A DNA stretch of 64,000 nucleotides, from contig JAJLTO010000008.1 of assembly GCA_030568195.1 (NCBI GenBank), positions 1-64,000 on the forward strand. The letters run 5' to 3'. Below are positions 1 through 11,216 of this stretch, in pieces. Source of the stretch: Dipodascopsis uninucleata var. uninucleata (lineage: Eukaryota > Ascomycota > Lipomycetes > Lipomycetales > Lipomycetaceae). The notes below the pieces were generated by a model that saw only the letters and a program-made list of their open reading frames with translations, did no database searches and was not told the origin of the DNA. Both the position numbers and the translations under genes were made by a program. Positions within the stretch are counted from its first letter, which is position 1. Every line of letters begins with the position of its first letter.

Positions 1-1293
1 GGAAAGAAGCTATATCGGTGGAATTGTTGGTCGATCACGGCAATTTACTCTATCGGTTAAGGGTTTTCAGATTCCATATACCATATATACACAATAAGAT
101 TTAATATTGCAGTATTATTAATACCTTATTTATGATTTCCGAGCTAATATGTCTAATATATGAATCATATTTAGAGAAAGTTTATGTAATTACACTCACC
201 TGGCCGTATATTTCGGTGTCTGAGACCGTTACAGAAGTTTATTTGGCAAATCGTCTGATCTGGCTGTTCTTGGTAACATGGAGACTGGAACAACAGCAAT
301 AAGATCAAAACCTTCCGCAGCCCAGTTAAATTCCCCCCGCAGGAACCGAGCTCAGCGCTGAGATAAATTAGGAATGTTAAGGACTACACTAGCTCATATT
401 ATATTCACCTGGCTGGAAAGATTACAAATCACGCCAATCGTATCCACAGCTCGGCAACCATCGTACAATCCATGAGGAAACAATTCGTTCAGCTGTCCAA
501 GTTCATAATCCGTGATAGACTTGGACTTTATAAGCACTGCATGATGGCTTTATCATATTCTTTATCCTAGTCATGAATTGGGTTGAAGTATCCAGTTACT
601 CTATAAGTTTGACTGAAATCAAATATGCCTTATTGTCTTCTGTCTACAACAGAGCGATCTTAGATACGACCTTAGCGGATTTATTGAGACGTTTATTGTG
701 ACTATTAATTGTCACACAGAACAACCTACTTGTGAAAATGGCTATGATCTGCGTTGTATAGTCAGTACGCATAACTTCTAATTTCGACGAAAATGTAAAA
801 GTGTCTTGTGAACTGGTGCTAAATCTTCTGATTAGTGAGGTCGTCTAATAAACCAACTCGCCGGACCAATACTCCTGCGCTCAAGTCAATTTACCTTGTA
901 ACGAAGTCCATGTAAGGCTTCGAGTTAAATGTCTATTTATTCTTGAGCCTTAAGCATCTTTAGTCCATTCCAGATGACTTAAACTCCCTAACATCAATTC
1001 AGGGTAATTACGCGTCAACTAAATTCAGGGTAACAATGTGCGGTCGACAAAAGAAAACAAACATTAGTTTACAGCACACTAAATTCCAGAGATATTTAGA
1101 ATATACTGGCATTCCGGTAGCGACACAGGTCTCAGGTACTTTAGAAGGAGATAGGTCATAGTTCTAAATACTGTAACAATTGAGCATTGAATGTGATTAC
1201 GACTTCGTGTAGTAGAAAATATTCTGTGCAAGTACTAGCCTGTTGTAGCAGGCGCAGTTGGTTCGATTTGCTCTACATTCTTTATCCACTGGC
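1..1293. other. Left-edge region, possible minus-strand exon fragments
   Basis: No long open frame is present. On the minus strand two short stretches look coding. One (525 down to 409) reads SKSITDYELGQLNELF onward for 39 codons and stops at a CAG followed by a GTGAAT donor. The other (350 down to about 229) reads RFLRGEFNWAAEGFDLIAVV and ends at a stop. I could not join them in frame with the obvious splice sites and did not recognise the protein. They may be an intron-broken gene running off the left edge, a decayed gene, or chance. The remaining bases up to the Whi5-like start show nothing I can name. Confidence 0.25.
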
Positions 1294-2477
1294 ATGTCAC
1301 TCCTTCAGGCCTCTTCATCGTCTCGACGGCGCGTTTTAGGCGATGTGTCTACAAACATAAGTAGTCCTCGTCCAAGCATTTTGAAAAAAAAAGAATCCGC
1401 TGAGCCTGATGTGAAAATATCGCAGTTTACGGATGCTAAGAGGCGAAAATGTGATAGCTTTTCGCGTACAGCTTCAGACGTAAAATACAGTCTTCCAAGT
1501 AGTCCACAAAATGATTCGATGGACATAATGGATTCGCCAGGACATGTTGTATATAGAGATGTAAGTAATGGTATTGGACTACTGATTATTATATGAGGTT
1601 TTATTTAGTGCCTTGGACACTAACATTCCTTTGCTATGAGATATGTTATAATTTGGTAAATACTAATGTTTCTGCTTATTTATCGCATAGTCCCCAGATA
1701 TTAGCATCGCGTCTGTCAATGACGATGGAGACGAGAGGAAATGCCTTAAGGTAGTTTGAATTTCAATATTTTTTTTGGTATGAGCACTAGCATCTTTGCT
1801 AACATGCATTCAAGTATGCAAATCAGCTTCGGATGCGCCTAAAGCTTGCATATTTTAAAGTCCGTATGAATCAAACAACTACCCCATTGACTGATCTCAA
1901 ACTGCCCCTTCGAATTGCAACATCTAGTACCAGTATAGAGACATTTAGCTTCCTTGAAGTGCAGTCAAATAGGCATATGGAAGCACGTCACACTCGCAGT
2001 CTACCACTTTCAGGAAACAGATCCTATACTTGCCCAAACAGTCAACTAGTCTCCTCTCAGATGGAAAAAGCAAATATTTTGCGTGTTCATTCTTCTTCTG
2101 AAAAATACCCCCTTTCTATATCACATAAGGAGCGAAGACGTAGAAGTACGTCTTCTAAGAGACATAAAAGACGCTTAAATGAAGGAAATGACAAAAAGTC
2201 ACATTCTGGAAAGCGAGCTCGTCGTCGCACTCTATCAACTGATTTTATTGAGGCGACTAATAGCAAGTCTGTTGTTATGGTTACACCTGCTCGAAAACTG
2301 ACTACCCTGCCTTCTGGTCGTCGTATATCTGGTTCAGCTGTTGATTATCTGTCTAGTGAAGCAAACAACGAAGTGTTAAGTAGCCCTCTTAAGAGTGCGT
2401 TGCCAAGCTCTGCTATCAAGGGAACCCCTGGTCAATTAGGCGCAGCAAGAAGTTTATTAGAACTTGGATGCATGTGA
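1294..2477 (+). CDS. Whi5/Nrm1-like transcriptional repressor
   Basis: Three exons (1294-1560, 1691-1750, 1815-2477) join in phase 0 and give about 329 aa. The start of exon 3 reads YANQLRMRLKLAYFKVRMNQ, which fits the short Whi5 family motif (LR.RL.LA..KV..NQ). In yeast Whi5 and Nrm1 this motif binds the SBF/MBF transcription factors and represses G1/S genes. The rest is Ser/Arg/Lys-rich and looks disordered, with Ser/Thr-Pro sites (for example SSPRPS and MDSPGH) that could be CDK targets. A very basic patch near RRRRSTSSKRHKRR may be a nuclear localisation signal. The first ATG of the open frame is at 1294; the frame upstream has no ATG. Introns carry GTAAGT and GTAGTT donors, and the second has a GCTAAC branch site. 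Family assignment rests on the short motif, so Whi5 versus Nrm1 is undecided. Confidence 0.72.
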
Positions 2478-2938
2478 GATGAAATTCATGGCTGTCTGCT
2501 TAGAACTGTTGATTGTTTGCTGTGTCGGTTATGTTACTATTTGGAAAATGAAGTTTGAAGTCATGGTATTTTGGTCTCATCCTTCAAGCATTTATTGATT
2601 TCACGGAACTATGTATTACAGCTATTTGAGGTAAAAGCTGTGCCCAAAGTCTTTCTCATGGCATTCTCTTTCTGTTACTTTCTTCACTTTTTATGCTGTC
2701 TCAGATGGATAAGCTGTTGCCTATTCTTTCTAACTTTCTTAGTTCATAATAAGCTGATAAAACCAATTGTACACTAAATCTGGCTTGTTTGAACTTGCTA
2801 AATACACACAGAGTCCAAGTAGATATTTTCAAGTTCAGCCTTGTATCATTTAGGAAGTGTTTGGGTTATTGTCTTTAAATCCCTTGATCTCAACTTGCTA
2901 GTCTCTCTGGTCTGGTTTCATTCATCATTCATAATCAT
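2478..2938. other. Convergent 3' intergenic region
   Basis: This lies between the stop codons of the Whi5-like gene and the NT-C2 gene. It is T-rich on the plus strand. A 68-codon open frame inside it (2571-2777) is Phe/Leu/Cys-rich and looks like chance. No named element seen. Confidence 0.5.
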
Positions 2939-4013
2939 TTATCGCACTTCAGTTTGAACATGCAATTTCCAGCTTCTCAGGTCACTTCTTTCAGACCATC
3001 CTAAAATTTCACCATTTTTTTTCTTGACGCTGACGCCGGCTCGGGGTACTAATCCTGCTCGCTGGTTTGCAGTATCACTGTTGCTAGTCCGCGGTTTATA
3101 TCGACTCCTACCATCTGGATCTTTTGCCCATCCGTCTCCTCCGCCAAATATATCTTCTATACATTCCTCTGCGGGCAATTCACCATCTTGTCTTAACCAC
3201 GAGGCAGTAAGAGTCTCCCTATATAGGCTAGGTGTTGACTGCTCTGCGATATCCAAAGATGATGGGATATCTATATTTATAAAATGCTTAGATATCTTCC
3301 TCTTTCGTTGTCTCATAGTAATTCCCATATTAAAATAATAACTTACGTATCGTATCATCTTTATCTTTTTGTTTTTCCACTATCACACCTCGTAGACCAC
3401 CAAAAACTTGGCTGTTACTTATCGAGGGGCTTTAATATCAAATGTTAGTGTATATTTTACAAATAATTAGACAGCAGATCAAACTTACGTTGAAAATGTG
3501 GAATCACCGGAAAGCTGATGAAATTTCATACTTATCTGATGAATGTTAAAAAGGTTATTAGAATATATCAAATTACAATAGTACAATAAGCAAAGGTATT
3601 TATTTCTGGCATACCTTCAGAGTAGAATTGACTTTGCTGTTCTGTAATAAATAGCGCCTACCGTCTGACTTTTCCTTCGCGAACTCCGCCATGTTCACAT
3701 GAATATTTCCAAGATCTATCTTCTCTCCTGCCATTTCACTGACAACTTCGAAGACTATGTACCGATTAGATAGCCTGCCGTCTTTTCGGATCACCATCCT
3801 GACTGCTTCTATCTCCCTCACATAATTCCAAACAGCTTTGTGGTCTTTTATAGAGACCTTCTCGGTTCTTCCTCTTGAATCTCCAGAGGTAGAATCTTTA
3901 ATATGCCATTTAACATATACACATCCAGATAACAATGGAATATTCGACAAGTCATGGATAGTCAAAGCTAGAGAAAACTTTGGCCTCCGAGATTTTGATA
4001 TTAAAACATTCAT
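2939..4013 (-). CDS. NT-C2 (EEIG1/EHBP1-type) domain protein
   Basis: Four exons on the minus strand (4013-3615, 3535-3489, 3429-3347, 3270-2939) give about 286 aa. Residues 1 to about 150 form an N-terminal C2 domain of the EEIG1/EHBP1 kind: SRRPKFSLALTIHDLSNIP, then VYVKWHIKDS, then VWNYVREIEAVRMVIRKDG, LSNRYIVFEVV, and after the first splice STLK-ISMKFHQLSGD. The exon junction restores the conserved NSTLKI...M.QLSGD block, which supports the gene model. The C-terminal half is polar and looks disordered. Proteins with this domain are thought to act at membranes in trafficking or cytoskeletal coupling, but fungal members are little studied. No transmembrane segment or coiled coil is evident. 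The join into the last exon is less certain than the others because a competing in-frame extension upstream of 3270 exists. Confidence 0.75.
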
Positions 4014-4655
4014 TTGGCCGGACTGTGGTCTTAATCTTTACTGAGTAGATTATGACCTTTAAAATGCAACGTCAGTGTTGTTCCGAAGTAGATCGTCGAG
4101 TTTCTTCTGATGGGACTTAAAGCATGGGCAAGTATATCCGTGTGCGGCTCAAACACAGCAGTACCACGAATTCGGTAGCTAGCAAGAAATAAAGAACTCA
4201 AACAACGAACAAAATACAACTGGAACAGATGAATAATTACTGAAGTAGATTTCATTATGAAAATATTATAATATTAAAGATATTACAGTAAGACAAAAAC
4301 ACCAGAGAAAACCTATTAGTATTTTATAATAGCCGCCACTGACCAAATACAAGTTCAAAAACGAGTATTAAGAGTGATGCAACAGACAAAAATGAGAACA
4401 TATCAGGATAGATAAAAACAAGTTATTAATTCAGCGATAGCACCGTACCGAGAACTGCTAATATATGCCAAAAATATAGACGTAGGAAGAAACCACAAGC
4501 ATTTAGATAAATAATAAAAGAGGTAGATCAAAGCTCACACAAAAAATGAAACAAAAACAAAGGAGTAGGGGATTCATTGGATGATCTCAATAAACTTCTG
4601 GGCTAAAAAGAACGCCGTTCATGTTCATGATCTAAAGTTCCATGCCTAAAATAAC
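4014..4655. other. Intergenic: NT-C2 gene promoter and ROM2 3' flank
   Basis: A-rich on the plus strand. It must hold the promoter of the minus-strand NT-C2 gene and the 3' UTR of the minus-strand Rho GEF gene. A 74-codon frame at 4031-4255 has no supporting motif. Nothing else seen. Confidence 0.5.
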
Positions 4656-7600
4656 TTAGTCATCAAGACGCTGACGTCCAGTCTTGTCCACTCCGTTCAT
4701 AGAATTGCTAGTTCTATCAGAGTCGTCATTTGGCTTCGAGACGACTGAACCCCAGAAATCTAGCCACGCTACAACGTCATAACCATTATCATCTTCATAT
4801 ACGTAAAGAATTTCATTAATATTTTCGTGCAAGAACCTGATGTTTTCTCCAGTAACAATGTGTACAAGAGCACCGCTCTCAACGTGTCTAATTTCTATAA
4901 AACTGGGCTCGAATGCAAGTATGTACGGGTAAGATAGCGCAAATGACTGTGGTAATCCTTCCCAATGAATCATCCAGTCAGGGCGAGATCGCCAGCCATT
5001 ACGATTCACGAAGAAAGAAAAATCAGAATAATTCAGTAAGAAGTCACCATTAAGTCGATAAATAGCAATAGGTCTTAAGCCTTCACGATGCACGACAAAA
5101 TCCAAGGATGTATCCGCGGGATCTAACAATGATTGCGTGTCCAAGGTCTCTAAAGATATAATCTCGAAGCCTTTAGAACAACCGACACAGACCTTCGATT
5201 TTAGAAAAGATAAAGAGATAGCTTCTGATGGAATGTAGAAGTCCTTAAATACTTTAAGTCCCTCGCTTTGACCTTGTAACAGTCTTCTCAAAGTTGTCTG
5301 CTTTTTTCCTCGGGAATGTGGCTCTTCAGGTTCTAGCGCTCTAATGGTAGTAGTCATAGCATTAGTTTTGACCGTACACACAAGTAACCTACCCAAGGAG
5401 ACACCAGATTTGAAGAAATTAATATGCGTAGCTACCCTTTTAGGTCGTCTTGCTGCAGCCATTGCAGATGAACTAGCAGCATTACCATTAGTAACCACCG
5501 CACTAGTAGACACATCGGTATCAAGAGTATCCAATGACCAATACACCAAGGTCTTATCAGAGAGCGCCAGAAGCATAGAATATTCTTCCAAGATATCTAA
5601 CTGAGTAATATTTGAAATTGCCAACATCTTTTGAGGCCTAGGAACCTTTGCTTCCCCTCGAGCTGGTCTAGTTTCAGACATGTATACACCAGAGTCAGTA
5701 CCATACAACATCTTGCGACCACCGTCAAGAGGAACGGCACAATTAACACGATTCGATGAATCGAAATATCCTTTGCAAAGAATGGTTTGTACAAATACAC
5801 CAGAGCGCTCACGCAAAACTCTTTGTTGTGCCTCAATAGACTCTATCCACTTTTTACGACCAGCGAAATTAGAAGAGTACAGAGTGAGCTCGTATCCTCT
5901 CCTTCCAAGATGAGTGAATGTAATAGGGAATTTTCCAACTGAGCCTTCAGATCGACTGGGCGCAGACCTTGCGGAGGGAATAAGAGAGGATGACGGTCTC
6001 TTGGCACCTTCTTCTGATTGTGCTAACACAAGAAGCTCCAGAGGAATTGGCTTCCTAAATACCTTTCGTTGCTCGCGTCGATTGATTACTTTAACTCTAA
6101 CAAAAAGAAGACAATAGTCCAGTAAATAAACTAAAACATCGCCTTGCTGATCTTGTAATCGCTTTTTAAGATATCCCCTGAATATAATTCTTCGGCCCTC
6201 TTCGGTAAGCTTGAGATCAACATATTCACCAGGAGGAAATACTAGACTCTGACTAAGTTGCATTAAATCAAATCTGTTAGCTGCTTTTCCTGATTCCAAA
6301 TTGACTTTAGTCAAAAATTCTCGAATTATATCTATTGTCCTTCGAAGATCTTTCATATCAGGAGAATCATCACTAGTATGTCTTAGAACGGCTTCTAAGA
6401 ACAACGGATAACGAGCCAATCTAGTAGTGGGCTTCGTTAAGTAGCCATTTAGCTCCAGTTTCCTAGATTCCTTCAAGCGCTCAGTGTCTTCAACAAACTT
6501 TGCAAAAAGTGGATTTGTTGACTTTTCTCTTTCAAACTCGTATTTACCATAAAGCTGATTAGCACCATAACGAATAAATGGAACAAACTTTGGAACATAT
6601 TCCAACATAATATCACCAATCTGATAAACAACTGGAGCTTGTTGCTGTCGCTTTGTTAACGCCTCGGCTAGGCGTGAATTAATAGAATGTACTTCCATAG
6701 CATTTGAAAACACCGTTCGAATAAATTTTTCTCTTCTATGCTCTGGAATAACATTTGTCGTCCGAAGAGGTTTGATCCAGAAATCTCGTAAATACTCTAA
6801 ATCCTTGACAAAATCCCGCTCAGTATATATAAGTTCACAAATGACTTCTTGTCGTTTCTTTTCTTTTTCATCCACTGATTCAGCAACTTCTTGCGATACA
6901 GAGTGAATCCAGAGCTTGTCCTCTGCTTCATCATCATCGTCCGAATTCAAGGACCATCTAGAATCCTGCCGCTTCAGAGTGTTTGAAGGAGTAGGCACCT
7001 TCGTGCTTTCAGTAGTGGTGGATACGACGGTAGAGCTTCCTGATAAAGAGTTATGTGGTTCTCGAGCTCTAAACTGTTGTTCAAGACGCTTAGGACAGTG
7101 CACTGCATAGCACACGTGTGATCTTGTACATGTCGGAGAATAGCACTCAGTCATCAGCATAAATATACCAGTAACACCAGCAGTTACATTTTTAGCTGTC
7201 TGCTTAGACACAGTTGCCACGTTCTGTCGATCGGAAATTGTAGATGACCGACGAGACTGGCGTGAATCATCCACAGACTCACTGTCTTCTTCGTCATTTT
7301 CAAACTCTTCGTCCTCCTCCTCATGCGCAGTCTGTTCATCAATTTCCATAGTTTCTCGCAGTTGATAGACTTCATCTTGATGATCTCTTAGTTTGTGGTT
7401 ATAGGTTACATCATGAAAAAGCTTTAACGCATCAAGAGCACGGCCAAGAAGTAATGCTAAAGTTCTATCAGGAGTCTGCAAAATATACAAGAGAAGATCC
7501 ACAGCTTCAGCTCCAGTGAACGCATTCTTGTAAGTCAGCCCATCTTTAACACGATCACCAGCTTGTAGATAACGAACAAAAGCTTCAGCAACCGCAGATA

Positions 7601-8348
7601 TGAAAGCCGGATACACTAACGGCTTTCCTCTGGAAGCCATTACAATAGTAGAATGAGCAGGTGCATGAGGATGGGAAAACGAATAAGACGATACCGGTAG
7701 CGACGGAACATGTGTTGGCTGTGCCCTTGACGGCGGAGAACTATGGGTTCTGTCCTTTTCTCTCAATCTATCTGGAAACGAATTGCTGTGAACGAGAGGA
7801 CTAGAAGAAGGAGGTCCTTGGTCGAACAATTGATTCTGGGATTGGTGGTTAGGCTGTGTAGTCTGCTGTTGGTCTACTGTATTATTAGCTTTGGATTGCA
7901 CATTACTGTCAGTCATCACCCTCCTAGGATTCGTTTGCCGCGGTTGCAGCGCTTGCTGTCGCGGTAACAGTCCTTGCCGTAAAGGCTGCTGACCCATCGA
8001 CAGATGTTGCTGTGTAGACTGTACATAGTGCTGCTGTTGGTAAGGAAGTGACTGATGATGGAGGTGGTGATTCAACTGAGAAGTAGGTTGCTGAGGCTGT
8101 TGTTGTTTCTGCGGTGAGTTTGAAAGCCGAGTTCCAGCAGATAGTCCAGAACCAGTTAATGTCTCTGCTGATCGAGCATTTCGCAGTCCTTCATCATAGC
8201 CGTTAGTTCCGGCTGTCGTTGGTCTCCGTTGCTCATTGGAACTATATGACGGCCTTACAGGAAACGGGTAGTAATCTGGATTCGACTGCGCCGCTGCTAT
8301 CAGATTTCCATTTCTATTAGATGCTCCAGGATCTGAAAGATCCACCAT
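4656..8348 (-). CDS. ROM2: Rho1 guanine nucleotide exchange factor (Rom2/Rgf1 type)
   Basis: A single uninterrupted exon of 1,230 codons. Domain order is that of fungal Rho1 GEFs: a Gln/Ser-rich disordered N-terminus (about 1-235), a DEP domain (about 245-333, FVRYLQAGDRVKDGLTYKN...FTGAEAVDLLL), an acidic linker (about 340-365), a Cys-containing block (SPTCTRSHVCYAVHCPKR, about 405-420), a DH/RhoGEF domain (about 498-685, RQEVICELIYTERDFVKDLEYL and NGYLTKPTTRLARYPLFLE), a PH domain (about 715-845) and a CNH domain (about 855-1180). The family loads GTP onto Rho1 at sites of polarised growth. Rho1 then activates glucan synthase and the Pkc1 cell-wall integrity pathway. In this window such a large gene without an intron is unusual. 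It is divergent from VMA11. Rom1 versus Rom2 (Rgf1 versus Rgf2) cannot be told apart here. Confidence 0.95.
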   Translation of the reverse strand: MVDLSDPGASNRNGNLIAAAQSNPDYYPFPVRPSYSSNEQRRPTTAGTNGYDEGLRNARSAETLTGSGLSAGTRLSNSPQKQQQPQQPTSQLNHHLHHQSLPYQQQHYVQSTQQHLSMGQQPLRQGLLPRQQALQPRQTNPRRVMTDSNVQSKANNTVDQQQTTQPNHQSQNQLFDQGPPSSSPLVHSNSFPDRLREKDRTHSSPPSRAQPTHVPSLPVSSYSFSHPHAPAHSTIVMASRGKPLVYPAFISAVAEAFVRYLQAGDRVKDGLTYKNAFTGAEAVDLLLYILQTPDRTLALLLGRALDALKLFHDVTYNHKLRDHQDEVYQLRETMEIDEQTAHEEEDEEFENDEEDSESVDDSRQSRRSSTISDRQNVATVSKQTAKNVTAGVTGIFMLMTECYSPTCTRSHVCYAVHCPKRLEQQFRAREPHNSLSGSSTVVSTTTESTKVPTPSNTLKRQDSRWSLNSDDDDEAEDKLWIHSVSQEVAESVDEKEKKRQEVICELIYTERDFVKDLEYLRDFWIKPLRTTNVIPEHRREKFIRTVFSNAMEVHSINSRLAEALTKRQQQAPVVYQIGDIMLEYVPKFVPFIRYGANQLYGKYEFEREKSTNPLFAKFVEDTERLKESRKLELNGYLTKPTTRLARYPLFLEAVLRHTSDDSPDMKDLRRTIDIIREFLTKVNLESGKAANRFDLMQLSQSLVFPPGEYVDLKLTEEGRRIIFRGYLKKRLQDQQGDVLVYLLDYCLLFVRVKVINRREQRKVFRKPIPLELLVLAQSEEGAKRPSSSLIPSARSAPSRSEGSVGKFPITFTHLGRRGYELTLYSSNFAGRKKWIESIEAQQRVLRERSGVFVQTILCKGYFDSSNRVNCAVPLDGGRKMLYGTDSGVYMSETRPARGEAKVPRPQKMLAISNITQLDILEEYSMLLALSDKTLVYWSLDTLDTDVSTSAVVTNGNAASSSAMAAARRPKRVATHINFFKSGVSLGRLLVCTVKTNAMTTTIRALEPEEPHSRGKKQTTLRRLLQGQSEGLKVFKDFYIPSEAISLSFLKSKVCVGCSKGFEIISLETLDTQSLLDPADTSLDFVVHREGLRPIAIYRLNGDFLLNYSDFSFFVNRNGWRSRPDWMIHWEGLPQSFALSYPYILAFEPSFIEIRHVESGALVHIVTGENIRFLHENINEILYVYEDDNGYDVVAWLDFWGSVVSKPNDDSDRTSNSMNGVDKTGRQRLDD

Positions 8349-8928
8349 TATTTTCGTATTTCACGCTGGTTCTCCGATGATAAAATAACCAATTCTAGTT
8401 CCCTAAGTATTTTCCTTGAGCTACAGACGAATTTCAGTAAAATATAGTCGTATAGTAGTAGGAAAATAGGTAGATGTTAGACTATTCCTTTTCTTGTTTG
8501 AAAGAGTTATGTTCTAGCTCCAACGATTTTACTTCTAATTCGTAATTTTTTAGATCCGAGTGCAAGTGAAGCTAATGAACTTAATCGCCCTAAATCACAC
8601 GTTTGTGACTAATGTGACTAGTATTTTGTGATCACTACAATGTTCATGGCTTTGCTGTTTATGGCATAAAAAAGAATGCTATACATTTATGGCATACATC
8701 GCTAGTCGTCGAAGACAGAAAACAGGCCGCTTATCGCGATACGTGGTTGGTTAGAGGAAGTTACCCGCGCTACACTATCTCTATGCTGCTCAACTGTGTG
8801 TATCGCTCAGTGAAGAAGCTTTTCCCCTTCCACAGGTTTTGTCTCTCGTCTTCTTGCAGTTTTTTAATTCTCACTTTTTTGTCCTACAGAAGCTTTAAGG
8901 CAGTTGTTTAGTGAACTCTTAATACAAT
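8349..8928. promoter_or_regulatory. Shared divergent promoter region ROM2/VMA11
   Basis: About 580 bp separate the two start codons. An 11-bp direct repeat TTTATGGCATA occurs at 8658-8668 and 8686-8696, spaced 17 bp apart. A pyrimidine-rich stretch (8820-8880) lies shortly before the VMA11 start. The repeat could be a factor-binding site, but no known site is claimed. Confidence 0.4.
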
Positions 8929-10220
8929 ATGGAAATGGAAAACGAGCTTGCCCCTGCCTTTGCGCCATTTTTCGGTTTTGCCGGGTGAGTAGTAATGATA
9001 TTACTTAGATTGTTAATGGCAAAGAATTCTGTATGAGGTGATATGATTGTGTCTGCATGGATACAAATGAAAGAAAACTCTTCTAAATTTAGTGAGAGCA
9101 ACGTATCAACTTCAAATTTATTGGATATTGGATAGTACTTCTGGCTAGTTGATATATGATTAGTTCTCAAATCTTTCGTGAACGTCCGAAGTCGGCTTTT
9201 TATGATTGCTAAGCGCTTAATATTAATGATGGGTTCAAGAGCATTTCAAAATGTTATACAGCTTTGAAGATTCCATATTGCTATCAATCAAATATGGTAG
9301 CACTTTAAGACTTCGAATGCACTTAAGCTTTTAATTATATGATGGTCGCATTTGAACGGTTTCATGATGGATGATGTGAACTGAAAAAAAGTCAACACAG
9401 AAAGTACAAGAACGGTTCGAAATTGGACGAGGCAAATGAAGCGAGATATAATGAGCAGTCAATCGTGTCACCTTCAAAATGAATCTATCAATTTTTCTTG
9501 TCTTTTTTATAGCGTGTGTCTTGAGGATTATTACTGATGGAATTTTTATCTATTTAGATGTGCGTCGGCCATTGTTCTTTCTTGTTTGGGTTCCGCTGTT
9601 GGTACCGCCAAGAGTGGTATCGGTATTGCTGGTGTCGGTACTTTCAAGCCAGAACTTATCATGAGAGTATGTTGTTAAACTGTTATTGTTATTAGTGAAG
9701 TCTCTTAAGCGCTATTTTGAGAAGATATTCTTAATGCAAGATGAATTTTGAATTTTATAATCAATTACTAATTAGTTTATTAGAGTTTGATTCCTGTCAT
9801 TATGTCTGGTATCTTGGCTGTCTACGGTTTGGTAGTCAGCGTTCTTATTGCTGGTATGTTCATACTTTCAAGTTGTTATATCAAATTTGATGATAATACT
9901 GTTAGAGAAATTGGTGTTTTAGGTGATATATATTATGAAATGGACTAACAAAAATTTTCAATCAAATAGGTGATATGAGTCCAGACGAGGAGTACTCTCT
10001 TTTCTCTGGTTTTATGCATTTAGCTTGCGGTTTGTCTGTCGGTCTTTCTGCTGTTGCTGCTGGATATGCTATTGGTATTGTTGGTGACCAGGGTGTCCGA
10101 CACTTTATGTTGCAACCAAAGCTTTTCGTCGGAATGGTTTTGATTCTCATTTTCGCTGAAGTTCTTGGTCTTTATGGTCTTATTGTTGCTCTTATCTTGA
10201 ATACCAAGGCCACTGCTTAA
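8929..10220 (+). CDS. VMA11: V-type proton ATPase proteolipid subunit c'
   Basis: Four exons (8929-8984, 9558-9666, 9784-9853, 9970-10220) encode about 161 aa, close to the 164 aa of yeast Vma11. Four membrane helices are evident. The sequences [27 protein letters not shown] and [20 protein letters not shown] match subunit c' rather than c. The proton-carrying glutamate is in the last helix ([17 protein letters not shown], about Glu142). Subunit c' sits in the rotating membrane ring of the vacuolar proton pump and is known only from fungi, so this gene is a good taxonomic marker. The first intron is long (573 nt). All junctions fall inside conserved sequence and restore it, so the model is firm. 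Confidence 0.96.
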
Positions 10221-11216
10221 ACAGTGTGAGAGTGCATGATGGATTACTAGGAATGAATGTTTTTATTAGTTTGGTACATACATCCCTAATATCATGATCT
10301 TATTGGAAATGGTATCTAGTTAGTATAGAGATAGGTTTCATTATGAAATGGAGATATTTGTTTCCCTTTTATATTTCTTTTAATTTTTCATTTCTCTGAT
10401 AACTCGATATATTCTAAATTTTGATTTATTCGACATGATTTCTACATTGTTAAAAGCGGAATGGGATGTGCGTTTGGTTAGGTATGCATGATAAATTATA
10501 GACGGGGTGGATTTTTTTATTAAATTCCTTGATACTATTTATATTTCGCTGTATGTTTGTTTCCTTTATTTTATTTTTTTTAGCTGAGTTTTTTTCTTTT
10601 TATATATTTCTCTTCGATGTCGTGAGACTATATGTTGGTAATGAAGTGTTGGATTCAATGTGGCGATTTTCCCATCTAAACTGGATTGTTCATAATCGTA
10701 GACTCCTATTATATCTAAAATTCATTTCTAGTCGTTGTATCGTTAATTATACATGTCTCTGACTCTGTTGCGAGAGTAGTCTTTAATATGGGTAATTAGA
10801 CTCACATCTTGCGTGCTGTATGCTATTAAAACCGGCAGCTAGTTGTTCGGAGATAAAATAGACAAGTTAGAAGACAATTTTTCAATAGCTGGATTAGTGG
10901 AGGTTTTAGTCATCATATCTACTATTAGTTGTGATATAGGCTTTGGGAATATGAAGATTTCTTGTATTATATACATGTATCCCAATAAATTTTTCGCCCA
11001 GATGCAAGGTTGAAAGCTATGCATACTTGCAGCAGGTCTGACGGCAGAGGAGTAAAGATTAGCGATTAGATATAATTTTTAATAATTCAAGCGTTTGAGT
11101 TTTAATGTAAATACAGACTGTAGGTATGAACACATTGTTACTTTTTCGTTGGACGATCAAATGGGAATTACTAACAACGATCACCAGAGACGAAATCGCA
11201 ATCCAAACGATTTACC
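10221..11216. other. Intergenic between VMA11 and Zn2Cys6 regulator
   Basis: About 1 kb holding the 3' UTR of VMA11 (T-rich runs at 10,360-10,620) and the promoter of the downstream regulator. Open frames at 10529-10762 and 10839-11024 are hydrophobic or AT-driven and lack motifs. Nothing else seen. Confidence 0.5.

Noticed and set aside
1258-1275. tRNA B-box-like GGTTCGATT (and another near 9414)
   Set aside because: No A box, acceptor stem or T-stem pairing at the right distance; no tRNA was found in the window.
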